A stretch of 57,074 bases of DNA from an uncultured Muribaculaceae bacterium (GTDB lineage Bacteria; Bacteroidota; Bacteroidia; Bacteroidales; Muribaculaceae): positions 1 to 57,074 of the forward strand of contig CAJTQH010000005.1 in NCBI GenBank assembly GCA_910578305.1, read 5' to 3'. The notes under the pieces are model-generated. The model searched no databases. It saw nothing but the letters and a program-made list of their open reading frames with translations, and was not told where the DNA came from. Shown here piece by piece: positions 32,243-40,064 of the stretch. Numbering within the stretch: the stretch's first letter is position 1; the number at the start of each line of letters is the position of its first letter. The translations under genes and the position numbers were made by a program.

Positions 32243-33013
32243 ATGGACATCTCATTACTTGATATTTGCGACATAGCCATTACGGCACTGCTTATATTCT
32301 ATATCTACCGTCTCATGAAAGAGAGCGGTAGTATCAACATCTTTTATGGTGTGCTTGCATTTATAGTGGTGTGGCTTGTGGCCTCTCAGATACTCAGCAT
32401 GAAACTGATAGGCACTATTCTGGACAAGTTCATGAGTATAGGTCTTTTGGTTATAGTCATATTATTCAATGATCAGATCAAGCGTTTTCTTGTACAGCTT
32501 GGCGACAGAAAGCGATGGCGGTTTATACGTAAAATATTTATGTCGGGAAAAGCGTCAGGCAGTCAGGCCGACTCACACCGCAACATGATGCCCATTGTAT
32601 ATGCCTGCATGAATATGTCGAAAACTCGTACCGGTGCACTGATAGTAATCGAGCAAGGCATGCCTTTGGAATCCTATGAGCAATCAGGAGACATAATCAA
32701 TGCCGAGATAAACAGTCGGCTGATAGAAAACATATTTTTCAAAAACTCACCGTTGCATGACGGAGCCATGATCATAGCTCACGACCGTATAAAGTCTGCG
32801 GGATGTATATTACCGGTGAGCCACGACACAACTGTGCCGCGCCATCTTGGCCTGCGCCATCGTTCGGCTTTGGGCATATCTCAAGCTACAGACGCCTTTG
32901 CTGTGGTGGTATCAGAAGAGACCGGGGCTATATCTGTTGCACATCACGGACAGCTTACCACACGCCTCTCAGTCACAGAACTTGAACACAGACTGTCGCA
33001 GCTTGTAGTGTAA
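32243..33013 (+). CDS. cdaA: Diadenylate cyclase CdaA
   Basis: A 256-residue membrane enzyme making cyclic di-AMP from two ATP. Three N-terminal helices (about 7-22, 33-53, 58-76) precede a DisA_N catalytic domain with the two signature motifs: DGAMII in SPLHDGAMIIAHDRI and RHR in GLRHRSALGIS, followed by VVVSEETGAISV. Cyclic di-AMP controls potassium and turgor in many bacteria. Co-transcribed with folP. Confidence 0.95.
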   Translation: MDISLLDICDIAITALLIFYIYRLMKESGSINIFYGVLAFIVVWLVASQILSMKLIGTILDKFMSIGLLVIVILFNDQIKRFLVQLGDRKRWRFIRKIFMSGKASGSQADSHRNMMPIVYACMNMSKTRTGALIVIEQGMPLESYEQSGDIINAEINSRLIENIFFKNSPLHDGAMIIAHDRIKSAGCILPVSHDTTVPRHLGLRHRSALGISQATDAFAVVVSEETGAISVAHHGQLTTRLSVTELEHRLSQLVV

Positions 33014-33112
33014 CAGTTTAATATATAGTATATTCTGTGGGATAAGGCTTGAAATGGTGAAAATAAATGCAGTCAAATAGCGGTAAATCAAAAAAAATCT
33101 CATATATTTGCA

Positions 33113-33120
33113 CCACCAAA
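33113..33120 (+). promoter_or_regulatory. -7 promoter box of tRNA-Ser
   Basis: TATATTTG lies 30 bp before the tRNA 5' end at 33150. Confidence 0.6.
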
Positions 33121-33149
33121 AGCTGATGACAGCTGTTATCAAGACACAA

Positions 33150-33237
33150 GGAGCGGTGCTCGAGTGGCTGAAGAGGCACGCCTGGAAAGCGTGTATACCC
33201 CAAAAGGGTATCCCGAGTTCGAATCTCGGTCGCTCCG
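33150..33237 (+). tRNA. tRNA-Ser (GGA anticodon)
   Basis: An 88-nt class II tRNA with acceptor GGAGCGG pairing with TCGCTCC (one G-U), anticodon loop CTGGAAA giving GGA, a long variable arm (TACCCC/GGGTA) and the T loop GTTCGAATC. CCA is not encoded. It is followed at once by a UUCG hairpin terminator. Confidence 0.95.
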
Positions 33238-33274
33238 CAAAAAAGAGAACTTCGGTTCTCTTTTTTTATGCGCC
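33224..33274 (+). repeat. 51-bp direct repeat copy 1 (tRNA-Ser 3' end plus terminator)
   Basis: The last 14 bases of tRNA-Ser plus its terminator hairpin recur at 33328-33378 with a single mismatch, 104 bp downstream. Such a duplication of a tRNA 3' end is the usual mark of past integration or of tandem duplication. Confidence 0.85.
33241..33267 (+). terminator. UUCG-loop terminator of tRNA-Ser
   Basis: GAGAAC 33245-33250 pairs with GTTCTC 33255-33260 around TTCG, extended by an A run pairing with the trailing T run. Confidence 0.9.
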
Positions 33275-33327
33275 GAGATGAGAACGAGCAGAGTTCGTAA
33301 TCGCCTGTGGCGCTTGCGAAGCAAGAC

Positions 33328-33378
33328 TCTCGGTCGCTCCGTAAAAAAGAGAACTTCGGTTCTCTTTTTTTATGCGCC
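33328..33378 (+). repeat. 51-bp direct repeat copy 2
   Basis: Contains TCTCGGTCGCTCCG (the tRNA-Ser 3' end) and a second UUCG terminator (33345-33372), but no tRNA body. The 53 bp between the copies carries segments found again at 33993-34048. Confidence 0.85.
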
Positions 33379-33397
33379 TCGTCGAGTTTTGTCGGCA

Positions 33398-33440
33398 TAA
33401 AAAAGTGCTTTATCGTACTGCGAAAGTACGGTAAAGCACT
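33398..33440 (-). terminator. Terminator of the small membrane protein gene
   Basis: AGTGCTTTA 33404-33412 pairs with TAAAGCACT 33432-33440, with an inner GTAC/GTAC stem. On the minus strand the stem is followed by a run of Ts. It lies 20 bp after the stop at 33460. Confidence 0.8.
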
Positions 33441-33459
33441 CTATGGGAAAAAACAGGGA

Positions 33460-33687
33460 TTAGTTCTTGTCTAATGTAGATATATCCAGTTTTCTGCATA
33501 GCCATTGCCATGCTTTCAAATATACAAATACGGTAGAAAAAATAAGAAGAGGCGTGATATATGCCTTTTCAATACCATGAGTACGGAACCAATTATTTAT
33601 GAGAGCGATGATTGCTCCATAAACAGCTGTAAAGCAGATGAAAATTATAAAATTGAGTAAGACTTTGCCTTTCTTTGATATTGTCAT
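33460..33687 (-). CDS. Small two-helix membrane protein
   Basis: A 75-residue protein with two membrane helices (about 9-29 and 45-63) and charged ends. The frame is open upstream to 33876, but a -7 box (33705-33712) and a terminator hairpin (33738-33769) lie inside that extension, so the ATG at 33687 is the real start. No family recognised. Confidence 0.6.
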   Translation of the reverse strand: MTISKKGKVLLNFIIFICFTAVYGAIIALINNWFRTHGIEKAYITPLLIFSTVFVYLKAWQWLCRKLDISTLDKN

Positions 33688-33704
33688 ATTTAATTTTTGT
33701 GATG

Positions 33705-33712
33705 CAAAATTA
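33705..33712 (-). promoter_or_regulatory. -7 promoter box of the small two-helix protein
   Basis: TAATTTTG on the minus strand, 17 bp before the ATG at 33687. Confidence 0.6.
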
Positions 33713-33737
33713 CGGAAAATCAGAGATTGACGCAAGT

Positions 33738-33769
33738 AAAAGCCTCTCTGATCGCTCAGTGAGGCTTTT
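33738..33769. terminator. Bidirectional terminator hairpin
   Basis: AAAAGCCTC 33738-33746 pairs with GAGGCTTTT 33761-33769, and CTGA 33748-33751 pairs with TCAG 33756-33759 around TCGC. A and T runs flank both sides. Confidence 0.75.
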
Positions 33770-34353
33770 TGGTCGGGTCGTTCAATATCCACCTCCTCAC
33801 GGAACACGATATACGAGTTGACCGGATTAATTAGAGTAGCCAATTTTTTGTGTCCTTGTATCTCGTTCATGTTCAAAATTTATAATGCGAGATTAAGCAA
33901 AATTCCTGAAACGCATAATGAGAACATGTTTATTATTCGGCCGACAAAAACTGAAGCGATCACCACCTCATCACCCTCCGCCACTAACCCCATAATCGCC
34001 TGTGGCACTTGCGGAGCGACCGAGATGAAGAACGAGCAAAGTTCGTAAAGGGTCTTGAGTTTGTTTGTGGCGTAGTCCCCAGCGATAAATGCTATATGTA
34101 AAACGAGATCAATAATATAATTAAAAACCAAAACACTTCAAACAATGAATCTACAATTCATGAAACGAAGTCTCGCCCAAGGCATTGAGACACCGGTAAT
34201 TAGCTGGGATCTGCACTGCTTCTGCCAATTCCGTAGGATATGGCATTGATGGGCGTGCCACGACTTATCAAGAGGTGTGCAATTCCAATCCTGTAAGCGT
34301 GAGAGAGAGCAATAGAATCGTTACGACCCTTGGTCGTTCATTGTGTGGTATTT
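33770..34353. other. Decayed accessory stretch with dispersed repeats and no intact gene
   Basis: No complete gene. 33795-33822 is a 28-bp segment repeated at 35715-35742 (four mismatches); on the minus strand both encode V-N-S-x-x-VFRE. 33993-34048 repeats, in swapped order, two segments found at 33274-33322 beside tRNA-Ser. A plus-strand frame at 34200-34373 is open for 57 codons without a start codon and may be a gene remnant. Base composition is A/T-rich compared with the flanks. Confidence 0.55.
33993..34048 (+). repeat. Dispersed repeat related to the tRNA-Ser flank
   Basis: TAATCGCCTGTGGCACTTGC at 33993-34012 matches 33298-33317 with one mismatch, and CGAGATGAAGAACGAGCAAA at 34021-34040 matches 33274-33292 with one gap and one mismatch. 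The two blocks are in opposite order, as in circularly permuted cuts of one tandem array. Between them GGAGCGACCGAGA (34013-34025) is the inverse complement of the tRNA-Ser 3' end. Confidence 0.7.
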
Positions 34354-35295
34354 TTACTGCAGGTTATCATTAGTCACATAAATTTCGCCTGATTCTAGGA
34401 AATCATATGTATAATCAGCATTAAATGTCGATATCGAGTTATTATTCCTTTCATGGTAATATAGCGAAACTATGAATTCCCATAAACCTTTATCACATAT
34501 CGTATGCACTCCAACTTTTCCTTTTTCAATATTAATTTGATATAAGTCTATATCTTTTATTTTATGATCAATCGTACTAAACCTTGCCGTACCTCCTACG
34601 ACCGCTTTTATTTTAACCGTTGGTAAGATGTCTCCGTCTGTCAAGACTAACTCAAAGTCTTCCTTATTTCCATCTTTATCAAAAACATATACGTTATATT
34701 TGCTGTTAATTTGATCTGCGCTCCAAGAGCCAATTTGTCGACTATTAACTCGGTCTAGTAAAAATGTATTTTTCGCTGAAGTTATCCAATTATAAGTGTT
34801 GGAATCCCGTATAAGCCACCCATCAACAGATAAAGTCAATGAATTTAAAACTTCATTTTCAATTACATTAGTAGGATATTTCTTAATTAGAGATGAAACA
34901 TATTTACAAATATTGGGGTCACTAAATGAATGAGACTTCATGTCATTTTCAATATTTTTAAAATAAACGACATCAGTCTTAAATGCTCCTGCACTAGAGC
35001 CGAGATCATCTTTTACATCTACTGAAACATGATTTAATCTTGAAATACTCCCCCGTCCACCAGTAGTACCGGCATCCCATTCCATCCAGATTCTAAACGA
35101 AGATGGTGAATTCTTTTCTTTTATTAGAGCAATATATATATAATTAAACCCTTTAATATCATTGAATTCTTTACTTTCGTATACAATAAAATCTGAGAGC
35201 TGCTGTGCATTTGTATATTGGCTATAAGGTAGGCTCATAGTTAAAATGAGAGTTAAATAAAATGCATAACTCCTTAGGTTCAGAATAAATGACAT
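34354..35295 (-). CDS. Secreted protein of unknown function
   Basis: A 313-residue exported protein with an N-terminal signal peptide (about 1-30, ending near TNAQQ) and a beta-rich, largely hydrophilic body. No motif recognised. The gene is clearly more A/T-rich than the core genes around it, and lies in the stretch between tRNA-Ser and tRNA-Leu that has repeats and remnants, so recent acquisition is likely. A -7 box (35367-35374) precedes it by about 70 bp. Confidence 0.65.
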   Translation of the reverse strand: MSFILNLRSYAFYLTLILTMSLPYSQYTNAQQLSDFIVYESKEFNDIKGFNYIYIALIKEKNSPSSFRIWMEWDAGTTGGRGSISRLNHVSVDVKDDLGSSAGAFKTDVVYFKNIENDMKSHSFSDPNICKYVSSLIKKYPTNVIENEVLNSLTLSVDGWLIRDSNTYNWITSAKNTFLLDRVNSRQIGSWSADQINSKYNVYVFDKDGNKEDFELVLTDGDILPTVKIKAVVGGTARFSTIDHKIKDIDLYQINIEKGKVGVHTICDKGLWEFIVSLYYHERNNNSISTFNADYTYDFLESGEIYVTNDNLQ

Positions 35296-35366
35296 TTTTG
35301 TATGTATAGTTAAAAATGATAATTATGTTAATTGATTTATCTTCAATAGTTTAATGATTGATAGTG

Positions 35367-35374
35367 CAAATTTA
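35367..35374 (-). promoter_or_regulatory. -7 promoter box of the secreted protein
   Basis: TAAATTTG on the minus strand, 71 bp before the ATG at 35295. Confidence 0.5.
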
Positions 35375-35415
35375 CGAATAATTTTGAGTTTTCAAAAATA
35401 CCCTCCAAAATTCCA

Positions 35416-35853
35416 TTAAAAGAAGTAGCCGGAGGCTTTCTTTTCGTTCCTGAACACTGGCGGGGCAAACAACTTTGCGGTTTCCGACTTATGCCATTCC
35501 TCAAAAGATTCAGCGTTAAGCCAAATGTAATTCACAATATCCGCGAGCCTACTCGAATTGAATGATCCCGACCGCAGGTAGCCTACGACCAGCGCTTTTA
35601 TCTGCCAGACAATCTCACTCGGCTCTTGCGTCAGATCTCCGTATCGAGAAGGAAGTCCTCGACATGTCTTTCTCGACGAGCGCGAGCAAGTCGAAAGGTA
35701 TCTGATTGTCCTCGCCTCACGGAACACGGTAGCCGAATTGACAGTGAATGCTGCGCAAGCTTCGAAGCCGAGCAGCGTTTCTATGCTTGAAAGCATAGCG
35801 ACGGTGTCGATAACGACGGAGTTAAAATTAAGGTCGGGAAAAGATAAGTCCAT
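35416..35853 (-). pseudogene. Unrecognised gene, probably degraded
   Basis: An open frame of 145 codons from ATG 35853 (open further to 35934). The first part (VTVNSA-like VNSATVFREARTI) and the last part (SEIVWQIKALVVGYL, LADIVNYIWLNAESFEEWHK) look like protein, but the middle (STCSRSSRKTCRGLPSRYGD) looks like the wrong frame: a shifted frame there reads IPFDLLALVEKDM. So one or two frameshifts are likely. The VNS-x-x-VFRE segment recurs at 33795-33822. A near-consensus box TAACTTCG is at 35872-35879. Family unknown. Confidence 0.4.
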
Positions 35854-35911
35854 AACTTGCTGATTTTTCAGCGAAGTTACGGACTCTATAAGTGGGCGAT
35901 AAAGGACGCGG

Positions 35912-36379
35912 CTATTCGGTCGGATTCGTTTCACCGAACGTCCTATTTATAAATAAGAATGTATTACAAACACCGTCTCCATTAGAATTGGTTATCGTTA
36001 TTTGGTCAGACTTTTCAGGTTCATCCGATGTGTTTTCTTCAAAGTGGATTTTAAGCGTGTTGTGGTTTACCGATGTTAAGGAGAATCCCATTTCAGGATT
36101 TGTATATGAATCATTCGGACCTACTAATGTAAAATTGATGTCGTGATTTGAACACATTAATACTACATCTCCCTCTCTATAATTTGCTTCAATGTATATG
36201 ACCGAAGAATTAGGGAAACTCGTAGCAGTGCGATTTTGTATGGTTACTTTGAAGTCTTCTGAATCAGACACGGATACTAATTCCCAATCCATATAGTCTT
36301 CCACGGGTTCATTTGTGCAAGAGTACAACGATGTCACTATTGAAAGTATAAGTAGCAATGAACAAATTTTTAATTTCAT
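35912..36379 (-). CDS. Putative lipoprotein of unknown function
   Basis: A 155-residue lipoprotein with the signal ending SLYSC (Cys21) and a beta-rich body (about 30-150) that may be an immunoglobulin-like or BACON-like domain, though no signature is certain. A/T-rich, in the accessory stretch between the two tRNAs. It has no close operon partner; the next gene on the strand is degraded. Confidence 0.6.
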   Translation of the reverse strand: MKLKICSLLLILSIVTSLYSCTNEPVEDYMDWELVSVSDSEDFKVTIQNRTATSFPNSSVIYIEANYREGDVVLMCSNHDINFTLVGPNDSYTNPEMGFSLTSVNHNTLKIHFEENTSDEPEKSDQITITNSNGDGVCNTFLFINRTFGETNPTE

Positions 36380-36421
36380 AATAGGGAGTATTTATGTGGC
36401 AAGAGAGTTGTATGATAAATG

Positions 36422-36457
36422 AAACGAGGAAAATCCTTGCGGAGATTCCTCGTTTTT
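36422..36457. terminator. Bidirectional terminator after tRNA-Leu
   Basis: AACGAGGAA 36423-36431 pairs with TTCCTCGTT 36446-36454, followed by Ts on the plus strand and a T-containing tract on the minus strand. It lies just beyond the 3' end of tRNA-Leu. Confidence 0.75.
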
Positions 36458-36464
36458 AAATTTG

Positions 36465-36545
36465 TGCGCACGAAGGGACTCGAACCCCCACGTCGTAAGA
36501 CACTAGATCCTAAGTCTAGCGCGGCTACCAATTACGCCACGTGCG
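36465..36545 (-). tRNA. tRNA-Leu (TAG anticodon)
   Basis: On the minus strand: acceptor GCGCACG pairs with CGTGCGC, anticodon stem CTAGA/TCTAG with loop CTTAGGA giving TAG, T loop GTTCGAGTC, and a leucine-type longer variable region. CCA is not encoded. Confidence 0.93.
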
Positions 36546-36558
36546 CAGGATTTATGAT

Positions 36559-36566
36559 GCAAAATT
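36559..36566 (-). promoter_or_regulatory. -7 promoter box of tRNA-Leu
   Basis: TAATTTTG on the minus strand, 13 bp before the tRNA 5' end. Confidence 0.55.
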
Positions 36567-36600
36567 AAGAATTATGCTTCATATTTCCAAATTTAAATGC

Positions 36601-36894
36601 TTAAATGGCTTGCTCGATGTGCCAAACAAATGCTCTCAATCCTAATTTGGGAGATGCTTCGTCCATGGCTTTCAGTGAGTTGAGGAGCGTTTCTACTCTA
36701 TGATCCTCGACCATAGTTATAATGGCTGAGGCGAGTGATGGCCATGCATGAGAGCCGAAGTGCGGCTCTCCGGAGCTTGATCCGCGGCCCTGGACTTCTT
36801 TCCAGGCTGTGAATCCGCGGCAGTTGGATTTTTCAAGCATGGTGACTATGGCTTCGTAGTGGGCTTGGTCAAATGTTATCAGTATCGATTTCAT
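36601..36894 (-). CDS. PII-like small protein at the end of the RND operon
   Basis: A 97-residue protein with an alternating beta-alpha-beta pattern (MKSILITFDQAHYEAIVTML, then WPSLASAIITMVEDHRVETLL) resembling PII-like/DUF3240 proteins, which often accompany RND efflux permeases. It is the last gene of the minus-strand efflux operon, 35 bp after the permease. It may sense a ligand or bind the pump; that is family-based inference and the fold assignment is tentative. Confidence 0.6.
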   Translation of the reverse strand: MKSILITFDQAHYEAIVTMLEKSNCRGFTAWKEVQGRGSSSGEPHFGSHAWPSLASAIITMVEDHRVETLLNSLKAMDEASPKLGLRAFVWHIEQAI

Positions 36895-36929
36895 ATCGTA
36901 GGAATAAACGTGGTAAAAAGTGTGGGTTT

Positions 36930-39900
36930 TTATGCTTTACGGAGTTTCTTGCGTGAGCGTCGTACGCCGATATAAGCGAATATGCAGTAAAGTGCCGGAA
37001 CGAACAGGAGGGTAAGGATGGTGGAGAGTGTAAGACCTCCGATCACGGCAGTACCCATCGGACGCCACATCTCGGCTCCCTGTCCTGAGCCGATGGCCAT
37101 AGGTACCATACCCAATATGGTGGTGAGTGTAGTCATCACAACCGGGCGCAGACGCGATTTGCCGCCGAGGATCACGGCTTGACGTATGGATAGACCGCGT
37201 TCTCGGTTGAGAGTGATGTAGTCTATGAGTACGATACCGTTTTTCACTACGATACCGATGAGCATGATGGCTCCGATCATAGACATGACGTTGAGAGTGT
37301 GCCCTGACAGGTAGAGTATGATGAATACACCGGAGAATGCGAAAAGAAGAGATGTCATGATGATGCCGGGATAGGTGTATGACTCAAACTGTGCGGCCAT
37401 CACTATGTATACAAGAATAATGATGAGTGCTGCGAGTGTGAGTAGGTCGCGGAATGAATCCTGCTGATCCTCGACACTGCCGGCAAGCTGTATGTTGACG
37501 CCAACAGGTAGATCCAGTTTGTCGATCTCGGCCATGGACTGTTCTACTACCTGACTCATGGGTACGCCTTGAACGACTGTTGACACGGTTATGATTCGTT
37601 CGCGGTCTTTGCGCTCAATGGTAGGAGGAGTGAAGCGTTCTACCACCTTACCCACGTCCTTTACGCGTACTCCTTGTCCGGTAGCATTGTAGATCAGTAT
37701 ATTTTCAATGTCGGAGATAGCCGTACGGTGTTCGGGAGCATACATGACTTTGATGTCGTATTCTTCGCCGTCTTCACGGAATTGAGATGACAGGCTGCCG
37801 TTGATGCGGTTGCGCAGATATGTGGCGGCTGTCTGCAGATTGAGTCCGTAGATTGCGAGCTTCTCGCGGTCGAAGTCTACCTGATATTCCGGCTGATAGT
37901 CGGATCGTGAAATCATGATGTCGGCGGTTCCCTTTATGTTCTGAAGCACTCGTGTAAGACGTCTGGCCACCGAGTCGGTCTCGTCGAAGTTGTAGCCGTA
38001 GATTTCATATTCGATGGTGGATTGTCCGCCCATAGAGCCTCCACGGTTGCCGCCCACATTGACCTGTGCTTTCTGAAATTCGGGATAGTGCTTGAGGTCT
38101 TCGCGCATGAGTCCTGCAATCTCTATGATGCCGCGGTCACGGTCGCCGGGATTGGACAGACGTATATTCATTGACACGATGTGTGGGCCGTTGTCGCTCA
38201 GAGAGCCAAATACGTTGTCGCTCGAAGCCTGACCTGTGGTGTAGTTGAGCACTTGTATTTCAGGATATTTTTCGCGCCATTCTTTGGCAAGACGTGCAGT
38301 GGCTTCTTGCGAGATCTCCACACGTGTGCCTATTGGCATTTCCAGGTTCACACCGAGGCGGCCGTCATCGGCGGTGGGGAAGAATTCCGTGCCGACATGG
38401 CGGAGTAGCATGAGCGAGCCTATGAATATACCCATACACACGAGTATTGTTATGGTCTTATGCCCGACTACCTTGGTGAGCAGCCACGCATATCCGTTGT
38501 CGAATGCGTCAAGGCCTCTGTTGATGGGAGTGAACAGCAAGCGGTAGAGGCGACCATGTTTGGTATCGCGACGCAGTAGCTGCGAGCAGAGCATGGGTGT
38601 GAGTGAGAGGGCGCATACGGTAGAGATGATCATCATGATGGTAACCATCCATCCAAGCTGGCGGAACAATACGCCGGTCATGCCCGTAACAAGTGTGAGA
38701 GGGAAGAATACAGCGATAAGGGTGAGGGTTGATGCTATTACCGATATGGCCACCTCGTTAGTGCCATGTACGGCTGCCTGCTTGGGATCACTGCCTCGTT
38801 CTATATGTGTTGTGACATTTTCAAGTACCACAATTGCGTCGTCGACCACCATGCCGATCGAAATCGATAGAGCGGAGAGTGATACGATATTCAGCGAATT
38901 GCCGGTGACAGCAAGGTATATGAATGAAGCAATGAGCGAGATGGGGATTGTGATGACGATGATAAGAGTAGCGCGCCAGCGTCCAAGGAATGCGAATACG
39001 ACAATCACCACGAAGAGAAGCGCGTACATCACTGTTTCTACGAGCGAGTCGATGGTGTTACGGATATTGTCGGAGGTATCGACGATGATGCCGAGTTTCA
39101 CGTCGGAAGGCAGACGTTTCTGTAGATCTGGAAGCATCTTGAGCACCTTGTCGGATATCTCTACCGAGTTGGCTCCCGATTGCTTCTGGATTACTATCAT
39201 GGCTCCTTTCTCGCCGTCGTTGTAAGTCTGCTGAGCACGTTCTTCAAGCGAATCGTCGATTCGGGCCACATCTCGCAGATACACGTTGCGTCCGTCATGT
39301 GATCCAACTACAATGTCAGCCATCTGATCCGACGAAACAAACTCGCCTTGCACACGCAGAGCGTAGGTGTCGGAGCCTACGTCAAACGATCCGCCTGGGA
39401 TATTGCGGTTTTCAGCGGCAACGATCGATGATATGGTTTCGATGCTCAGTCCATAGGCTTCAAGTCTGTTGGGGTCGACATAGACATGTATCTCGCGTTT
39501 GGGTGCGCCGGAAATTGATACTGAACCGACACCCGAGATGCGGGCCAGAGGGTTGACCACTGCATCGTCGAGTATCTTGTACAGGCCCGGCATACTTTCG
39601 GTGGCCTGTACCGAAAGCATCACAATTGGGATCATGTCGGTGGAAAACTTGAATATGATTGGGTTCTCGGCATTGTCGGGCAGTGAGCTCTTTACCATGT
39701 CGAGTTTGTCGCGCACGTCGTTGGTGAGTACGTCGATGTCCTTTCCGTATTCGAATTCAAGTGTGATTACCGATATGTTTTCGCGTGATTTGGACGTGAT
39801 GTGCTTGAGGTCGTTGACAGCGTTAAGACTGTTTTCGAGCGGTCGGGTCACATTCTGCTCTATGTCTTGAGCGCTTGCGCCCTGATATGTGGTCATGACC

Positions 39901-40037
39901 ATGATGGTGTTGGTCTCCACGTCAGGGTAAAGGTCGATGGGCAGTGTGCTGAGAGAGAACATTCCGATTATGACCACTGCTACGAAACACAGAGTGGTCA
40001 TGATGGGGCGTTTTACAGCACTGGAATATATACTCAT
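36930..40037 (-). CDS. RND efflux permease (HAE1/AcrB type)
   Basis: A 1035-residue inner membrane proton-driven efflux pump. Twelve helices in two halves with two large periplasmic loops. Typical elements: N-terminal FxxRPIMTT-like opening (SAVKRPIMTTL), GASAQDIEQNVTRPLE, the helix-4 acidic pair in VVDDAIVVLENV, and the duplicated C-terminal GIVVKNGIVLIDYI with GKSRLRPVVMTTL. It works with the adaptor at 40065 and the TolC-like gene at 41163. Substrate not readable; the HAE1 type favours hydrophobic/amphiphilic compounds rather than metals. Confidence 0.95.
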   Translation of the reverse strand: MSIYSSAVKRPIMTTLCFVAVVIIGMFSLSTLPIDLYPDVETNTIMVMTTYQGASAQDIEQNVTRPLENSLNAVNDLKHITSKSRENISVITLEFEYGKDIDVLTNDVRDKLDMVKSSLPDNAENPIIFKFSTDMIPIVMLSVQATESMPGLYKILDDAVVNPLARISGVGSVSISGAPKREIHVYVDPNRLEAYGLSIETISSIVAAENRNIPGGSFDVGSDTYALRVQGEFVSSDQMADIVVGSHDGRNVYLRDVARIDDSLEERAQQTYNDGEKGAMIVIQKQSGANSVEISDKVLKMLPDLQKRLPSDVKLGIIVDTSDNIRNTIDSLVETVMYALLFVVIVVFAFLGRWRATLIIVITIPISLIASFIYLAVTGNSLNIVSLSALSISIGMVVDDAIVVLENVTTHIERGSDPKQAAVHGTNEVAISVIASTLTLIAVFFPLTLVTGMTGVLFRQLGWMVTIMMIISTVCALSLTPMLCSQLLRRDTKHGRLYRLLFTPINRGLDAFDNGYAWLLTKVVGHKTITILVCMGIFIGSLMLLRHVGTEFFPTADDGRLGVNLEMPIGTRVEISQEATARLAKEWREKYPEIQVLNYTTGQASSDNVFGSLSDNGPHIVSMNIRLSNPGDRDRGIIEIAGLMREDLKHYPEFQKAQVNVGGNRGGSMGGQSTIEYEIYGYNFDETDSVARRLTRVLQNIKGTADIMISRSDYQPEYQVDFDREKLAIYGLNLQTAATYLRNRINGSLSSQFREDGEEYDIKVMYAPEHRTAISDIENILIYNATGQGVRVKDVGKVVERFTPPTIERKDRERIITVSTVVQGVPMSQVVEQSMAEIDKLDLPVGVNIQLAGSVEDQQDSFRDLLTLAALIIILVYIVMAAQFESYTYPGIIMTSLLFAFSGVFIILYLSGHTLNVMSMIGAIMLIGIVVKNGIVLIDYITLNRERGLSIRQAVILGGKSRLRPVVMTTLTTILGMVPMAIGSGQGAEMWRPMGTAVIGGLTLSTILTLLFVPALYCIFAYIGVRRSRKKLRKA

Positions 40038-40064
40038 GGTGTGATGTAAGTGTTGCTTGAATGG

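Noticed and set aside
33275..33345. Second tRNA downstream of tRNA-Ser
   Set aside because: Only the 3' end and the terminator are duplicated; there is no acceptor 5' strand, D arm or anticodon arm.
33688..33876. N-terminal extension of the small two-helix membrane protein
   Set aside because: A terminator hairpin (33738-33769) and a -7 box (33705-33712) lie inside it, so the real start is 33687.
34251..34373. Plus-strand frame with NS-x-x-V-x-x-RE thought to belong to the VNS-x-x-VFRE repeats
   Set aside because: The likeness is limited to a few residues and there is no clear nucleotide identity with the 28-bp repeats, so it is left as an unnamed remnant.
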